Shown: positions 50,001-63,474 of the stretch, one piece after another
How the letters are laid out: each line of letters starts with the position of its first letter
How positions within the stretch are numbered: position 1 is the first letter of the stretch
Assembly: GCA_965279595.1 (NCBI GenBank)
Contig: CBDIIF010000010.1
Span: forward strand, 1 to 64,000
Direction: 5' to 3'
DNA from: CAIKLP01 sp965279595
GTDB lineage: Bacteria; Bacteroidota; Bacteroidia; Sphingobacteriales; Sphingobacteriaceae
DNA length: 64,000 nt
Notes under the pieces: generated by a model
Databases searched by the model: none
The model's input: the letters and a program-made list of their open reading frames with translations, nothing else
Told to the model about the DNA's origin: nothing
Made by a program: the position numbers and the translations under genes

Positions 50001-51660
50001 TAATAATTAAGTATATGAATTATCAAGCATCGAAACATAGTAAATTTTTGCATTTATCTGCATTTATCTAAATATTGATACATCATTAACAATATAAAAG
50101 CTATTCATATCTAATATATCTAGATTATCAAGTGCGGACACATGATATAAATTTATATGCGGCGATTGTGCATTGATTGTCCTTCTATCATATAATTCTA
50201 ATTTTAATTTTTTCCACATAAATTGATTTATCTTATCATAATCTTTAGTCTCTAACTCTACAAGATCTATTAACCACATGAATTGCTGCTTACTAACTAA
50301 CAATCTCGTGTGGATAGAAAGCTGATGATATGCAACAAGAGATGATTCATCGTTATTTATTTTGCGTTAGAGCCTCGAAAATAATAATATTAATGATGTT
50401 TTAATATAATGATGCGTGAATTTAATTCTGAATATCAATATATGAAAGATGAATTCTATTCATTTTTTTTATTTAAAAAAGAGACAAAAATGAATTGTAA
50501 TAAAAAATCGTCAAAATTAGATATAACTAATAAAGTATCGGATTATCAGAGGCTCATACAATGTTTTTATTGGATACATTAACAAACAAATCATGTCTAA
50601 TTCAAATACATAATTATCATCGAAATGAGTAATAAAACTGTAAGAAATATCCCATTTAATGAGAGCAAAATACTGATACATCAGTAACCCCTGTCCTCTC
50701 ATATGAGTGTCCATTACCGAGAATGGAAGCCTCAGTGATGCTAGCCCAATATTTGTTACTAACTTAATGATACTGTGTCGAACATGGATAAATCAGCGTA
50801 GTTTATAATTCATGAACTTCGAAATTAGATTTAGACACCAACCTCATCTAATTTTTACTGAATATAATATGCTACAATTAACCAATAAATAATTAGGAAA
50901 AAGATAAATACATTTAAAAGAACTAAACAAAATTCAAATCTAAGCATTAAAAAAATCCAGACTATTAACCCTGTTGCGATCGGTTGAAATTAATTTTTCA
51001 ATTACTTTCTGCTATCGTGTAGGAAATAATATATCTTGCTTAAAATAGGTTTATACCGGTGATATATCTAGGTCTATTTTTGTTTATTTTAATGAATCTT
51101 GATCTAATTAAACATGATTCGCTTCAATTAACATGGAATAACTAGCTTAAGTAACTGAGTTACTCTACCTACGAAGGGTTAGTAAGGTTACTATGTAGGA
51201 AGACTTATTGGCTACATCCTTATTTATGCAGAATCTAATCCGATATGTTAATAGCCTAATAAATTTTGGTGTAATTACTGATTCTAATAATATTAGCAGT
51301 TTATCATTAAATGTTCTGAAATCTGCTGAATTAGCAGCACTGTTGCTTAGACTAATAAAGTTTAATCAGTTAGCTTTTACAATAAATACTTTTTTAAGGT
51401 TTAAATTTATAGATACAGAAACCTATTGTTGGATTAACTAGTGATATACACAACGTCAATATTATGTAGGTAAGCCTTTCTATGCTAGGATTTCAAGAGA
51501 AAAGCAAAACAAATCGCTGAAACATCTACAGACATGATTAAGATTATAAAATAGCTGAATAACTGAACCTTGAAAAGACATAGTGAAAAACTTATTGACA
51601 TCTTCATACAGTAGATAATTTAAAGTTAGTAATGGCTTTATTGCAGCATCTTAAGTGAAA
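47020..51660. other. AT-rich region without recognisable genes
   Basis: No supported gene. A (TAAAAA)n tract at about 49614-49646 interrupts otherwise unstructured AT-rich DNA. The frame 51208-51441 (MATSLFMQNLIRYVNSLINF) lacks all three canonical stops but has ordinary AT-rich composition and is not called. Confidence 0.4.
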
Positions 51661-51676
51661 TAGTGATATGAGAGGT

Positions 51677-52131
51677 ATTTACAGTAATCTTAATAATTTA
51701 AACGATAAAGCCTATAACCTCTTATTTGGTTACACTTAAGTAGGCGATAAATAATTCCATTCAGCAATATTTATTAATTATAGTGAAGTTACTTTGGCCT
51801 AGATAAGTATTGCAGTCAGTTACATAGACAAAATAGTTGTAAAGCAAAGAATTCTATAAATTTTTGTGAAGATGGATTGCAAAACTACTCATGAATATTA
51901 AGACAATTTTAATATAGAATCAGTTTAAGTTAGCCCAATGTACTAACACTTTAGAAACAAAAATGAATTTTTTATACATAAGCTGTGTTGTACCAATTAA
52001 CAGATAAAAACACTCAAAGCTTCAGAGTTTTTACTTGACAACCTAATCCTGATTTAGCTTGGAGACTATATGCTATTCCTCCAACGTATGCAGAAATTCA
52101 GTAGAGCAAGATGATTGATGTAGTTAAATGA
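51677..52131 (+). pseudogene. Coding-like relic, two frames, unknown
   Basis: The frame 51677-52114 is TGA-free for 146 codons (NDKAYNLLFGYTQVGDKQFH, SAIFINYSEVTLAQISIAVS). In its last 150 bp another frame is more protein-like: TDKNTQSFRVFT-TGA-QPNPD then LAWRLYAIPPTYAEIQ, ending at TGA 52129-52131. The Pro/Ala/Trp-rich text is unusual for this region and suggests decayed coding sequence. Family unknown. Confidence 0.35.
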
Positions 52132-54419
52132 TCATTTATAAATTACTATAAACACAAGTGTTTAGATCAGAAAGCTTAAAGATCACTTAAGCCTAACTAA
52201 TCAAATCTAAACTTAAATAATTAAAGTACTAAAATTTCATAGGTTATATAAATCTAGCTTCAATGAATAGGTTGGTCAAATCTTTAGGAAGTTTTAGGTA
52301 TTTATACAAAGATAGATGCTATTAGACAAACTAAGCTATTTATTAGCGAATACTGACCCTTTATCAATAAATTGTATTCACAAAAAAAGAAACGCACAAA
52401 TTTTGGTTTATTTAAAAATTTGGTCAACCAGTTGCATTAACAACTTCTAATCAAAACATAATGATTAAAACGCACAAATATAAGTATAATTAAAAATTAT
52501 TACCTATACGATGATACTATTTCTATAAGTTAAATTCTAATTATTAGAAATAATAAAAGAAGATTCACTTACCTTCCTATCTCAACAGTTTTAAGACTGA
52601 ATTATTCTAACATCCAAGACCTTTAGGCAACCAAACTTAAGTAATTTCAAGTAATATTAGTCCAAATTTTCTGCTTATACCCCACACCATACATAAATCT
52701 AATAGTTAGAGACTTATTAAAAACTAATAGATGGATCGTCTTCAATATCTAATTGTAATTATTCAGAAGTAATACTATTGGATAGTTAATTATTTAATTT
52801 TACTATGTACAGGCAAAACCTATTTCAAATTTAAGAGATATAAATACTATTATTGATATCTTTTAGTACACAAAATACTGACATATTAATAAAGGGAAAC
52901 TGAAATTTTCGTATTACCTAATATTCTTAAATGATTATATTTAAAAATAAAATTATACTGTAAGCTCAGCATATTAGAATTTAGCATTGGCAAGATTAGA
53001 TGATGAATTTTCAGAGTAAAAGGTTGACTGACTTATAATTGGTCAAGATCAAGTATAATTTAAGTAGCAATAGAGTTCCTATTTATTTTTTTTCGAAATC
53101 AAAACTTGATACTTTAATCATCCTTTTGTTGGTACTTTCACTTGCTCTGTAGAAAGCGTAGAAACTATTATAAAAAGGTATTCTAACACCGATATACAAA
53201 ATCATCAGAGGCTTAGTTATTACTGGGTTGATTAGATATATTAATTACTTATAATAAATTTAGGTATTTTATTACAAATAAAACACAAATTACAGTATGC
53301 CAGAAATTCGTTCCTATAGGATCCAATTTATGTGAAGTGAACTTAACAAGAGCGCCATATCCAAGTAGGCAGCCTTGCATTTGGTTCATTTAACATAAAT
53401 TAGATACTATTATATGTGAAATTTTGTCTACATCCCAACCAAGAACCAGAAGTCTTAGCAAACTAACATGAAAAAAATATTAAAAATTTATAAATTTGAG
53501 GTGTTCCCATAATTGTAATATCATATATCGCTAAAACTTTAACGGAAGATGTTATATTGATGGATCGCCTTGATAATTTCTAATGGGGGAAGTGATTAGA
53601 GATCACGTTGATATCAAATCAAGATTATGAGTGTGAAAACAGAAATACCATCTGTTAAGTTAGAATATTGCTTGCAAGATGAGAATTATTCTTAATGTGT
53701 TGCATAAGTCATGTGAAATATATGTAGGAAACTTTGGACAATTGTATTAGACTAAATTACTGATTTACCGTAGGCTAGGGATTTTGTCTATGAAAGTACC
53801 AAACTAAACTTAGTAGTCTAAATTTGTAATTAGTGTTCTAATAATTGGCTTTTAAAATGGAACAAACTGAATTTTATGATTTCTAACATTATGGACTTGT
53901 CTATTCCGCAGTCCAATAAACTGCTCTATCCACCAGTTTCTTAACTAGGTATTTTACCATTTATCTGAGCTCTCAAGATTGTTTAACTCTCATTTTTACA
54001 TTTTTTAAGTATTCGTGCTCTAGTTTTTCTGGAGATTTGCTCTTTATGTGATCAAACAGTATTTATAGCTTTATTGAATAAGTTCATGTGCTCTCAAACT
54101 CTAGACTCCATAATTAGATTTTATAAGCTAGCCTCCATAGTCTCTATAGTGAGATCTGATAGCTAGTGTTACTATCTTTTATAACATATTACCAGCCTTA
54201 AAGCTAGCCCTTTTCTGTTAGCGAAATATGTTTAAAATACAATGGACATCCCATCTGAGCAAAAAGTAGGATCATCCAAAGGACAGAACAGCAATGCTGG
54301 TTAGAGATCAACAATAAACTGCCATATCAATAACTATGCGTCGGTTTTTTTTTGATCATAAAGACGAGAAGAATAGAGCGATGAGCCAGAAGCAATAAAT
54401 AATTTTCTCTTAACTATGA
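52132..54419. other. No gene identified
   Basis: Mixed AT-rich sequence. Isolated short peptides look plausible but no frame is long or distinctive enough to call. Confidence 0.35.
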
Positions 54420-55133
54420 ACTCACCTAGGATTGAACAGTTTAATAAATTACACCCTACAACTTTAAATATTATAAGATATTTGTCTAAGGCTTATCATT
54501 AGTTTGTGTTTCTTCAATACTTGGTTTTACTAATTAAAACCATTATAAACTAATTAATGCATTTGCTATTCTGTATAGGTCAGCTCGGATTTTAAAACAT
54601 CAAACTAATATGCTGTTAGTACAATTGGAGGTAATGGGTGCCATTACGGTGCCAGAGATTATTTAATTGCTGACTATAATTCTACTTTAATTTACATTTA
54701 TTAAGCTACTGGCTCAGTCGAAGGCTGGACAAGTTTGGGAATATGCCTAAACAAACAACATTCTTTATTTAAGTGTAAGGAGTATTAACAAGTAACAAAA
54801 GGAGATGGTGGAAAAAATTTTCATTACTATCCGTAACAGTTGCTATTGTAATGGATTCATTATTGTATATGGGCTGGAGCTAACGTTGGCCATTAATGCT
54901 AAGTGTTGATAGACCCTCTACAAATATAATTCAGAATTTAATTATAAACGGTACAGTTCTAAATATCAGTAACTTTGTACCTTCCTCTACCTACCAACAA
55001 TAATATAAATTACATAATTGTCTATATGATAAGTGGATATGGTCATAATAAAGTTTACATTTAGAATTCAAAACACCACAACAAAATTTCTTATTTTATA
55101 GAAGTAAATTCATTTTCAAATGTGGGTAAATGA
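54420..55133 (+). pseudogene. Coding-like ORF, 238 codons, extracellular-type composition
   Basis: TGA-free from just after TGA 54417-54419 to TGA 55131-55133. The middle reads VSSDFKTSNQYAVSTIGGNG then CHYGARDYLIADYNSTLIYI and YQATGSVEGWTSLGIC, rich in G, S, T, C and W. This composition is typical of secreted or surface proteins of ciliates, but no domain is identifiable. No obvious start codon. It is followed by further coding-like sequence in other frames, so it is probably part of a longer, damaged gene. Confidence 0.38.
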
Positions 55134-56367
55134 ATAATAATTATGCACATTAATTATTTTACAAGAATTAATAGCATAATCTATGCTCTAACATGCTATC
55201 ATAGCCTTTAGAAGTGGTACATTGTTTTTTACTATGGTACAAAGATGGGTCCAACTTTAACCTTTGCGCCGATGGTATTTATTATGGGTCAGGTTCTTAA
55301 TATATAAAGTAAAATAACATTGGGAATTGGGTTGTGCAAAGACATATTATCTACGTGTAACAGCTAGTTAAGTTATACAACTAACTTCACTCCATCAACA
55401 AGTGTATATGAATAATAAGCTTATATACAATAAAAAGTATAACGTATGGGTTGGAGATAGAACCCTTCATCTTAGATGCAAAATTTCAAGTTAAATAACA
55501 GTTACGTAATCTATTAAAGATAATTGGCCTGAAGCCAATTACTTCAATCATAAATATTAGCAAATCTCCCATATGTTAATATCTTTGGACTATTAGATAA
55601 TTATTTATTATCAGGTATGTATTTACGGCGCAACCAAATATAACATAAGTTGGTACACTCTTAGAGGTTAACAAGTAATGGTACATTCTATTTCTCCAAT
55701 AATCGCTATAATAAGTCATTGTATATAGCTGTTCAGGCAAATGTTCTTGTATTAACTTGGGCTAATAAAACATCTGGTTCTGCGAGGTATATAATTAATT
55801 TCAATTAGTAATGCAAGTATTTAAAAAAAAAAATGTGCCGATAGTAATGTTAGTATCAACAGTCTATGCCAACATATTATTGTTATAGTAAAGTGGTGTA
55901 AACATTACCATTAATTGCCTTGGACAGGCAATGCTATTACAATTAGGTGCACAACTGATGGTTAATATATTAAAGGAGCTAGATTAATAACCAAATTAAT
56001 AAGTGCTATATTAACTTGGCATAATACACCTGTAAAAAATCAAGTGATCAATATCTACAAATAGACTGATCTGGAACATGTCTTTGGCACCTTAGTTTCC
56101 GAGTAGACGTAATGGTAATGTATATATACCAAGTTCAAATATCAATGTTAATATCAATTCAGTTGGAAATGTGAATGTATTAGTTATACTAATGCAAACA
56201 TCTCAAGTATTAATCAGCAGGTAATGTAATTACTGGTTCTGGCGATAATATCATGTAAATGTTATTAGTGTTAACACACATACTACATGAACTATTAAAA
56301 GTGTATATTTAAGTCTTTGTGGGAATGGCAAGTTTGTGTGCTATCTTAAGTACATCAATAGTAGTGA
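55030..56367 (+). pseudogene. 446-codon TGA-free frame in a damaged Cys/Trp-rich tract
   Basis: One frame has no TGA from 55030 to 56367, the longest such frame noticed in the right-hand 43 kb. It is Cys- and Trp-rich in places (WVGDRTLHLRCKISS, CADSNVSINSLCQ, FSWKCECISYTNANISSINQ). Shorter pieces of the other two frames look at least as protein-like: DGSNFNLCADGIYYGSGSQ near 55240, SLYIAVQANVLVLTWANKTS near 55740, and CKKSSDQYLQID before a TGA near 56070. All this suggests an ancestral Cys-rich protein gene now scrambled by indels. Which frame was real cannot be settled by eye. Confidence 0.35.
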
Positions 56368-56680
56368 TCAGATCTTCAATTTACAAACAGGTGCATATAC
56401 AAAAACATATGTCGCAAGTTCAAAAAGTGTTTGTGATAAGTACTGTTTACATGCAAGTAGCTCAAAATATACAGGCCTTTGTGTTTATAGCAGAGACAAG
56501 AAGACTGAGAGACAACAAACTAAGCATACAAACGGTTATTAGTGTTAAAACCAGCAATTGCAGAGCTAGAGTAAGTATCTATTAATCTCATATGAAAGGG
56601 AAAGCATATAACATTCATATGTCTATAACTTTACTGTTTGTACTCTGGTCATTGTACATTAGTATATTGTACAACCTTGA
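56291..56680 (+). pseudogene. Cys-rich coding-like ORF (129 codons)
   Basis: TGA-free from after TGA 56288-56290 to TGA 56678-56680. It reads LCGNGKFVCYLKYINSSDQI, TYVASSKSVCDKYCLHASSS and KYTGLCVYSRDKKTERQQTK, with cysteines at roughly regular spacing. This fits the tail of a ciliate Cys-rich surface or secreted protein, by general resemblance only. It follows directly on the 55.0-56.4 kb tract and is probably the same ancestral gene in a shifted frame. Confidence 0.38.
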
Positions 56681-56689
56681 AACATATGG

Positions 56690-59600
56690 TCAGTGAACTT
56701 GAATGGTGCACAAGACTGCAACTGCAACACCTTGCAAAAATTACTGCCCATATTTACTCCACAATCAGTATCATCCGCTAGACATAATTACTAAACTTTT
56801 GCAGATGACTGAGTATTACACTCTCTGCTCTTCTTATATATCTATAGGGGTTTTTACTCACGCTAAAATTATTTTTGTGTTGCAACCAACTCAAAGCAAT
56901 TTGACATTTTCTGTGTTTCCTTTTAGCATATGCTCCTACCTAAATTAAACTATTCTGCCTCTTGTATAATTTGATCTAACCACACAAAGCAAAGTTTGCA
57001 TAAACGAATAAGCAAAGAATAGACATAGAAGTACTGTTTACGATATTTGAAGGGACATTTTTGCTTAAAACTGACTCTGTGTTGACTTTACGATAGGATA
57101 ATCCACATATCATTTGCAACCTTACAAGAGCTTTTTTTTTAGGAACAGTGTCTTATTTTCATACCCCAGATCACAATCAATTCTCCACACTCTGTACTCA
57201 TTATCTAGGCTTCACACAGCTTGCAGTTAGAGATTCTAGCTTATAAAACCCCCCTATTGCGAAGGAGACGACGTTGAGGTACGGCATCCAATGTCATACA
57301 CATATACTTAAAAGAGATGAACAAGCAGAATATCAAGATATATGCAATAGATCTAGGCATACTGATAAACCTAGTTTTATACTATCCCTTTAATTTTAAT
57401 TATTTTAAGAAAATCGAATCAGCTTGTGTAATAGACGGAGTTTAGAGCTGGTGGAAAGATCAAAGAATGTGTCCATTGAATAATATATTGTACAAGCATT
57501 TCTTTCAGTATTTCTATTAATTTTACCTTTTTTCTTCTAAAACTTCGTAGGAAGAAAGTTTGCTTAATTTAATGTACACTGTGACTTCTGTAAAGGCTCT
57601 ATCAAAAACTGTCTCTATGTGGTATTGGAATATAAGTTATCAAAACATCTTTCTGATCTGATCTTACATGATGCTTTACTTTACTCCACGCACTAAACCT
57701 TGTCATTTATTGACTACATATGTATTTGCCCTCTTTTTTTTTAGTATATCATACATTATAAAGTAGTTATTTTAAGTGCTTTTTTATGACTTTATTACCA
57801 ATATAATAAGAACTTAGCTACACATTATAACTCTGAAAAGAAAAATTTTTTAACAACTTTATTACTCTTTAGCCATTAAAAATGGACTTCCTTCTTGACT
57901 TGCTTTTTCAGTTTTGAGAACGATTGAAATTTCTCTTTTTTTATAAGCTAGAAAAGTTGTCTTCTACCTAAGTAAGTCTAAAAATATTTTTATATGAAAT
58001 ACAAGCATAACATAGCATTTTATTTTATATAAATCCTATGTAGCAAACAGATTTAATAGTTAGAATTCGAAAGATTTTAAAAAGCAATTTATAATATATG
58101 CCGATGATACTTATATGATCCTTTATAATTTCTTTTTTAGAGGACATATTTGTTTTTAATTATTTTGTGAATATTGAGCTAATGTCAATCACAAGCTTGC
58201 CTGAATAAAAATTTGAATCATGACATCTTTAATTAGCCTTTTGGAATTTTCAATTATTACCTAATGAATTAATTCTAAATTATAAAAGCACACATATAAT
58301 TTATTCAAATTTAGAAAGATAGTCTTGTGCTATTTACTGGAAAATAATTTGACTTATTAATATGATTAGAGCAGACACTCATTTTGTTACTTTTGGGTTC
58401 GATCTGATTAATTAAATTATATAACACTAAGATTAGAAGCATATTAGGAAAATAAAGATTCCATTTAGAGCACTTATTTGCTGAATTGATTAGCTGTAAA
58501 ATAATTAACAGGCACACAAGTGATTTAATCTCATTATAAAAAAAATAATTTAGGCTAAAAATATTGCTATCTCACTATTAACTATGGCATCACAAATCAT
58601 TGCATATATTATGTCCTTCATCAGAAAACTTTTTACAATTAAAATGACAAGCTAATATAGGTTTATTCTACAAATTTTGAAGCTGTGATAAAATAATAAG
58701 CAAATCGTATTCTAATTTGTTTATTAAACGAGAAGCTTTAACAATCATAAAAAAAAATTAGTTTTTAATATTTTTCACCTGTTCATATCTATATTATCAC
58801 ATATTAAATATATTTATTTTCAAAATATACATCTTAACAAGTAATTAATCAATAAAATCATCTTACTTATAATAACTCATAAAGACTGATATCAAGGATG
58901 ATCACAGACAATATTTTTTATATTTAATTAATATTAAATAATCCAAACTTTTAGCCATCAATCAAAATTTAAATTTTGTATGTTTTGAATTGAGTCCATA
59001 TATAAAAAATTAAAAACAAAAAATTTTTAATATATATAGATATATATATTTGATAACTGTGATCTGGTTGATTGATCTGCTTTAATCTTAGGTTTATGGC
59101 TCTAGTTTTTAATTTATTTTATTTTTCTTTTATGACCAGCATGAATACTTTCAAGCAAATTTATTTGATAGTTTAATTTTTTGTTAGAAAAAAATTGCAA
59201 ACTGAAAATATTAAATATAATTAATCTAACACCATGAATATTGATATTACTGCTCAAAATTTATATTAAATATTATGTATATATGGTGCTCTTCATTTTC
59301 CTATAAATAAAATTAATAAAATTAAATAACTTCCCCATCGAATAACATTCTAATCATTTATTAGCCAATATCTTTTGAGGAAATTATTTCTACAGCAATG
59401 CATAAAAACTTCAGTTAAAAAATTCTATGACTTTATAGCTAAAGATAATGTTTATTAAGCATAATAAGGTAAGATGTTCAAATATTGAAGAAGAGAAATA
59501 TAATAATTAGAGTTATACCAGAAACTTAGGGAAAATTTGACGCCTTAGAATGATTAGTTCTTATTCAAAAATATTTATATTTAAATTTTTTTTTAAGGCT

Positions 59601-61900
59601 GGTTATCTTTTTATTCCTATGTATGCAATAAGAATAAGTTTAACCTAGCTAATACTCAATTTTTCATGAATTCCTAAAGCACTTTCTCAGATATATAATT
59701 AGACCCAATTTTTTTTTTAAATAAGATGTACTTTGATCATAGCTGTTTTGAATATGAGCGACGAGAGAGTGGATCATTTTAATTGTTAGCACAAAGAGAC
59801 AATCCGTGTAATAGATTAGAATTAGGCATTTACAAGATCAAATATATGGATGGTAAATAACAATGAGAAAACATATGTGTATCATAATCTCACTAAAGTT
59901 TTTAGCTAGGGCCATGTAATTGATTATTTTCTAGATATAGGCTTATGCTCTTATGTTTACATTCAATGATCATGAAGAGAGCGAAGCAATAAAAACATAT
60001 TTTAAGGTATACATAAGTTGACACGGTAACCCATTTATCTCTCAATTACGTATAGAGATGTCACTGTATAAAATTCAGTGCAGATTTCTTTTACTACAAA
60101 TATGAGGAATAAAAGAGAATATGATTAGAAGAACTATACCATATACACTTGATACCACTCAGATGTTATGAATCTTTTAATAATTAGATGGTCCTTGAGT
60201 AAGAGTCCTTAATCAAGTCATTCTATTAACAAGATTATTCAAATAATAATATTATAAGAAGCCTATAATTATTTTGAGCCATTTTTCTTTAGTAATAAAC
60301 TTGCTTTGTATATTGGCAAACTTAAGAGTTATTGAGATAAGGCATTCTCATTAAGCATTATGAATATTATTAAAAATCAATTTTGAGACTCAGGGCAGAA
60401 TAATTAACATGCAAAATAAATGAACTTCTAAAATAAATTTAAATGGAATCTCTATGGCATATCTATAATTAATACTTAATACATTAATAAAACTTTTATA
60501 AGGTGTGATGAATATATTTTAGATTTAACATCTTTAGTAATGGTATCACTATAATTTTAAGCTATTCTATTAAAGTTTATACCTTATATAGTAATTCAAA
60601 TAAACAGAAAAATTTAGGATTATTTTAAATCCATCAATATCTGTATAAACACGAACACAAAAATAAAGACTGAAAATTAATTTAAATAACATGAAGACAA
60701 CTATCATATTGGGCAAATATAATAATATAGATTAAATATAGTAAGGATGATAAAATATTTATATATATGGCTAGACATTTATTGCATATGTCAATTTAGA
60801 GTGTCTATCATTATATACAGAAGGCATTAAAGTATATTATTTTTTTAGGCTATGTACTAAAATAAATTAAAGATATATTGTATTGATAATACCCTACTTA
60901 TAATGTTAACCCCCCTTTATAATATTGCTCATTTTGGACAATCAGTCTAGCAATCTAAATTCTTTTACTTTAACTTTATACGAACTGATGTAATTTTGAT
61001 TGTTAAATATTATTTTATCAAAATATATATATTAGTTTAATTCTAATGGTTGCTAGTTTTTATTCATATATGGAGAAGAAAGTGTTCATTTAAACTCTTA
61101 CAGTATATCTTTCAATAATAAAGTAGTATATTTGTCCCTCCTATTTTACATGTATTAAGTATAATCTACTATTCAGTTCTTTTCCGTTCTAGCTATTCTA
61201 AAAATGGGAGACAGAAATTATATATGATTATAATTATTACTATCAGAATGAGTAGTCTTTATGAAGAGATATCCACTCCTATATTGTTTTTCATTAATAA
61301 AATAACAATTTGCATTTATTATAAATATAATCACTTATGTCTTTTGATTACTCTTTTAATTAATAGAGTACATATTTATTTATAACAATAAATTTAATCT
61401 TTTTAAACTGTAAGTAAATTTACAAGTATTTATTTTATATAAATTATTAATTGAAGAGTATGGCTTTGTTTTAAAGGGCTACTTACCTTAATAATACTTA
61501 TTTATACATCTACATCTACATCTCCGTCTCTTTTTAGCACACTCGATATATATAATTTATTTTTTTGACATTAATTAAATCCATTGACATTCTATTTTCT
61601 TTATTTACTTCCTCCATACTACTCGCTTCGTATTCAGTAAATCGAGGTGTCATTTTCAATAGTCTATCTTTCTTTTTCTTTTACTAGTTTAATCATTATT
61701 GGGGAGAGATATACTGTTTATTAAGTTTTAGAATATTGTTTTAATTTTAATGTAAGGCAAAATGTAAATAAAAATTTCTTGCACAGGTTGAAATTCACAA
61801 GTAATTATGGTTCTATTATTATCTATTTTATATATAGTTAATTATGGAGGATAGGAGACTTTTACTCCCTTTTATGGCTATAATTTACTCATTTATATTC
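56690..61900. other. AT-rich region without recognisable genes
   Basis: About 5 kb with no supported coding frame, RNA gene or notable repeat. Some T-rich stretches near 57.7-58.2 kb hint at leftward purine-rich sequence but give no readable protein. Confidence 0.4.
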
Positions 61901-61940
61901 TTCTTCACAAATATGGCAGGGGAATTTATAATAGAAGAAA

Positions 61941-62237
61941 TCACAAATCTTTTTCCAGCAGCCTAGGAGCATCCCTCCAAACCATTTTGTCTAGCTTAGA
62001 AGACTTAGTTGGGGTTATTTTTGAAAATAATTATTTTTGGCGTATTGCGCTATATGGAGGCTGTCTGGCAGATTGACTCATTTGTTATAGTTTCTTTATT
62101 CCTACTGCCAGCCATTGAAATTCTGCAGCCCTCGCTTCTGCAATTCTTTCTACCCCTTCTGCTACTCTATCTTCTGCGTCCATGCTGTTTTTGGTGCTTG
62201 AAAGTACTTGATTAAAATGGTCAAAATCTCTTATCAT
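61941..62237 (-). CDS. Candidate small gene or exon, 98 aa, Ala/Glu/Arg-rich
   Basis: Leftward ATG (62235-62237) to TGA 61941-61943. It reads MIRDFDHFNQVLSSTKNSMD, then AEDRVAEGVERIAEARAAEF, QWLAVGIKKLQQMSQSARQP and KSSKLDKMVWRDAPRLLEKD. The Ala/Glu/Arg-rich amphipathic helix is far from what random DNA this AT-rich yields. A neighbouring frame just downstream reads SQAAGKRFVISSIINSPAIF, so the true C-terminus may have been shifted. It lies among similar leftward pieces to 64 kb and is probably a fragment of one larger gene. Family unknown. Confidence 0.45.
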
Positions 62238-62369
62238 AATGAAACAAGATCAGGTATATGCTCATTACTAAATCCCTTATTTCATGTATTATCCTGAATT
62301 CTGGCTGTTTTATTTTCCACAACATCTTAAATTAAGTAATACAGTATATTGATTTTTTTGTTTAAAAGT

Positions 62370-62700
62370 ATTCATTCAAAATCAAAGGTGAATTACTAAA
62401 GTAACTTACTGATTAGCAACTTTAAATCCCTCATCAACTATCGATCTTGCTTCATAAAGCGCTTTAAATCTTAAATATTGATAACCTTGCTGATCAATAA
62501 ACAGCGATTCCCATGAACGATACATCACAATCTTATTAGTACAATAACTAAATATTTATATGAACCAATAAATAACTCCTCAGCACCTTTGAATGCTGCC
62601 CCACAAATGCGGACCGTTATAATTGTAAGCGAGCTAACCATCTGCTAGCTGGATGATATATATCTATCCAATCTTCCTATCTTCAAGAGACTATAAACTC
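62370..62700 (-). pseudogene. Leftward coding-like relic
   Basis: Consecutive pieces in two alternating frames: QLADGQLAYNYNGPHLWG, then GAAFKGAEELFIGSYKYLVI, then MYRSWESLFIDQQGYQYLRF with KALYEARSIVDEGFKVANQ. Each is strongly protein-like. The switches are short indel-type frame changes. Function unknown. Confidence 0.42.
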
Positions 62701-62771
62701 CATCTATGATCTTCCCTATTTCTGTACAATTAATACAACAATAGGCAAATTCAATTAATTTTATAGGAAAT

Positions 62772-63110
62772 TCAACTAGGATTCGAGGTATTAATAGTCA
62801 TTTCTACTGGTTACTTTAACCGTTGTAAGTTAAGTTGAAATACCCACGAACTGTAAGATTTTCCTTAAAGTTAGACTTTATATACATTTTAATAAATCAT
62901 CTTATGGTTCTAATTGATCCACTCATGATGGCAAGATGTTAAATCTAAGCTGTATAGCCCTTTGCGCCAGAAACAATCATATTATGAATTGAATTCAATC
63001 TTAGAAGGAATGTCAATCTCCTCCATCTTTTTTGAGACAGGAAGTTCAAACTTCAACAATCTAATTAAATTTCTCTACAGTAAGTTATTAAACCTTACAT
63101 ATATTGGTAC
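62772..63110 (-). pseudogene. Leftward coding-like ORF, 113 codons
   Basis: TGA-free between TGA 63111-63113 and TGA 62772-62774. It reads KFELPVSKKMEEIDIPSKIE, NSQYDCFWRKGLYSLDLTSC and HHEWINQNHKMIYQNVYKVQ, with three Trp as TGG and Gln as TAA/TAG. There is no start codon at its beginning, so it continues an upstream exon or a frame-shifted gene. Confidence 0.42.
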
Positions 63111-63474
63111 TCAAAATCATTTTCTATCTAGGTTTGTTTTCACAAAAAAATTTCGATATTGCATCAGGTACTACCATTTCTTACATACAAAAAGAAATAC
63201 CGAACATAATCATATGCCAAACCTAGTTCAATTAATTTGAACGCAAAAATTATCTTAGCTCTTTGGCAATGATTATTTTACACTGAAGATTAATTGGGCC
63301 AGATAGGTTCATTTAATAATTTCTTTAATGATCTTGTTGCAATTAGAACAAGCTAGGTTTAAAATGTTATTAGGCTTCGAGCTGAGCTTTAATAAAAAGA
63401 GATATATGCCATTTGTCGCCATGAACAGTCAGCAGCTAAAAATGTTACTGTAGTTCAAATGCCTGAAATCACAA

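Noticed and set aside
62941..63060. Four closely spaced TGAs that looked like tryptophan codons (apparent UGA=Trp)
   Set aside because: The neighbouring frame over the same bases is TGA-free for 113 codons, uses TGG for Trp and is more protein-like, so the TGAs belong to the wrong frame.
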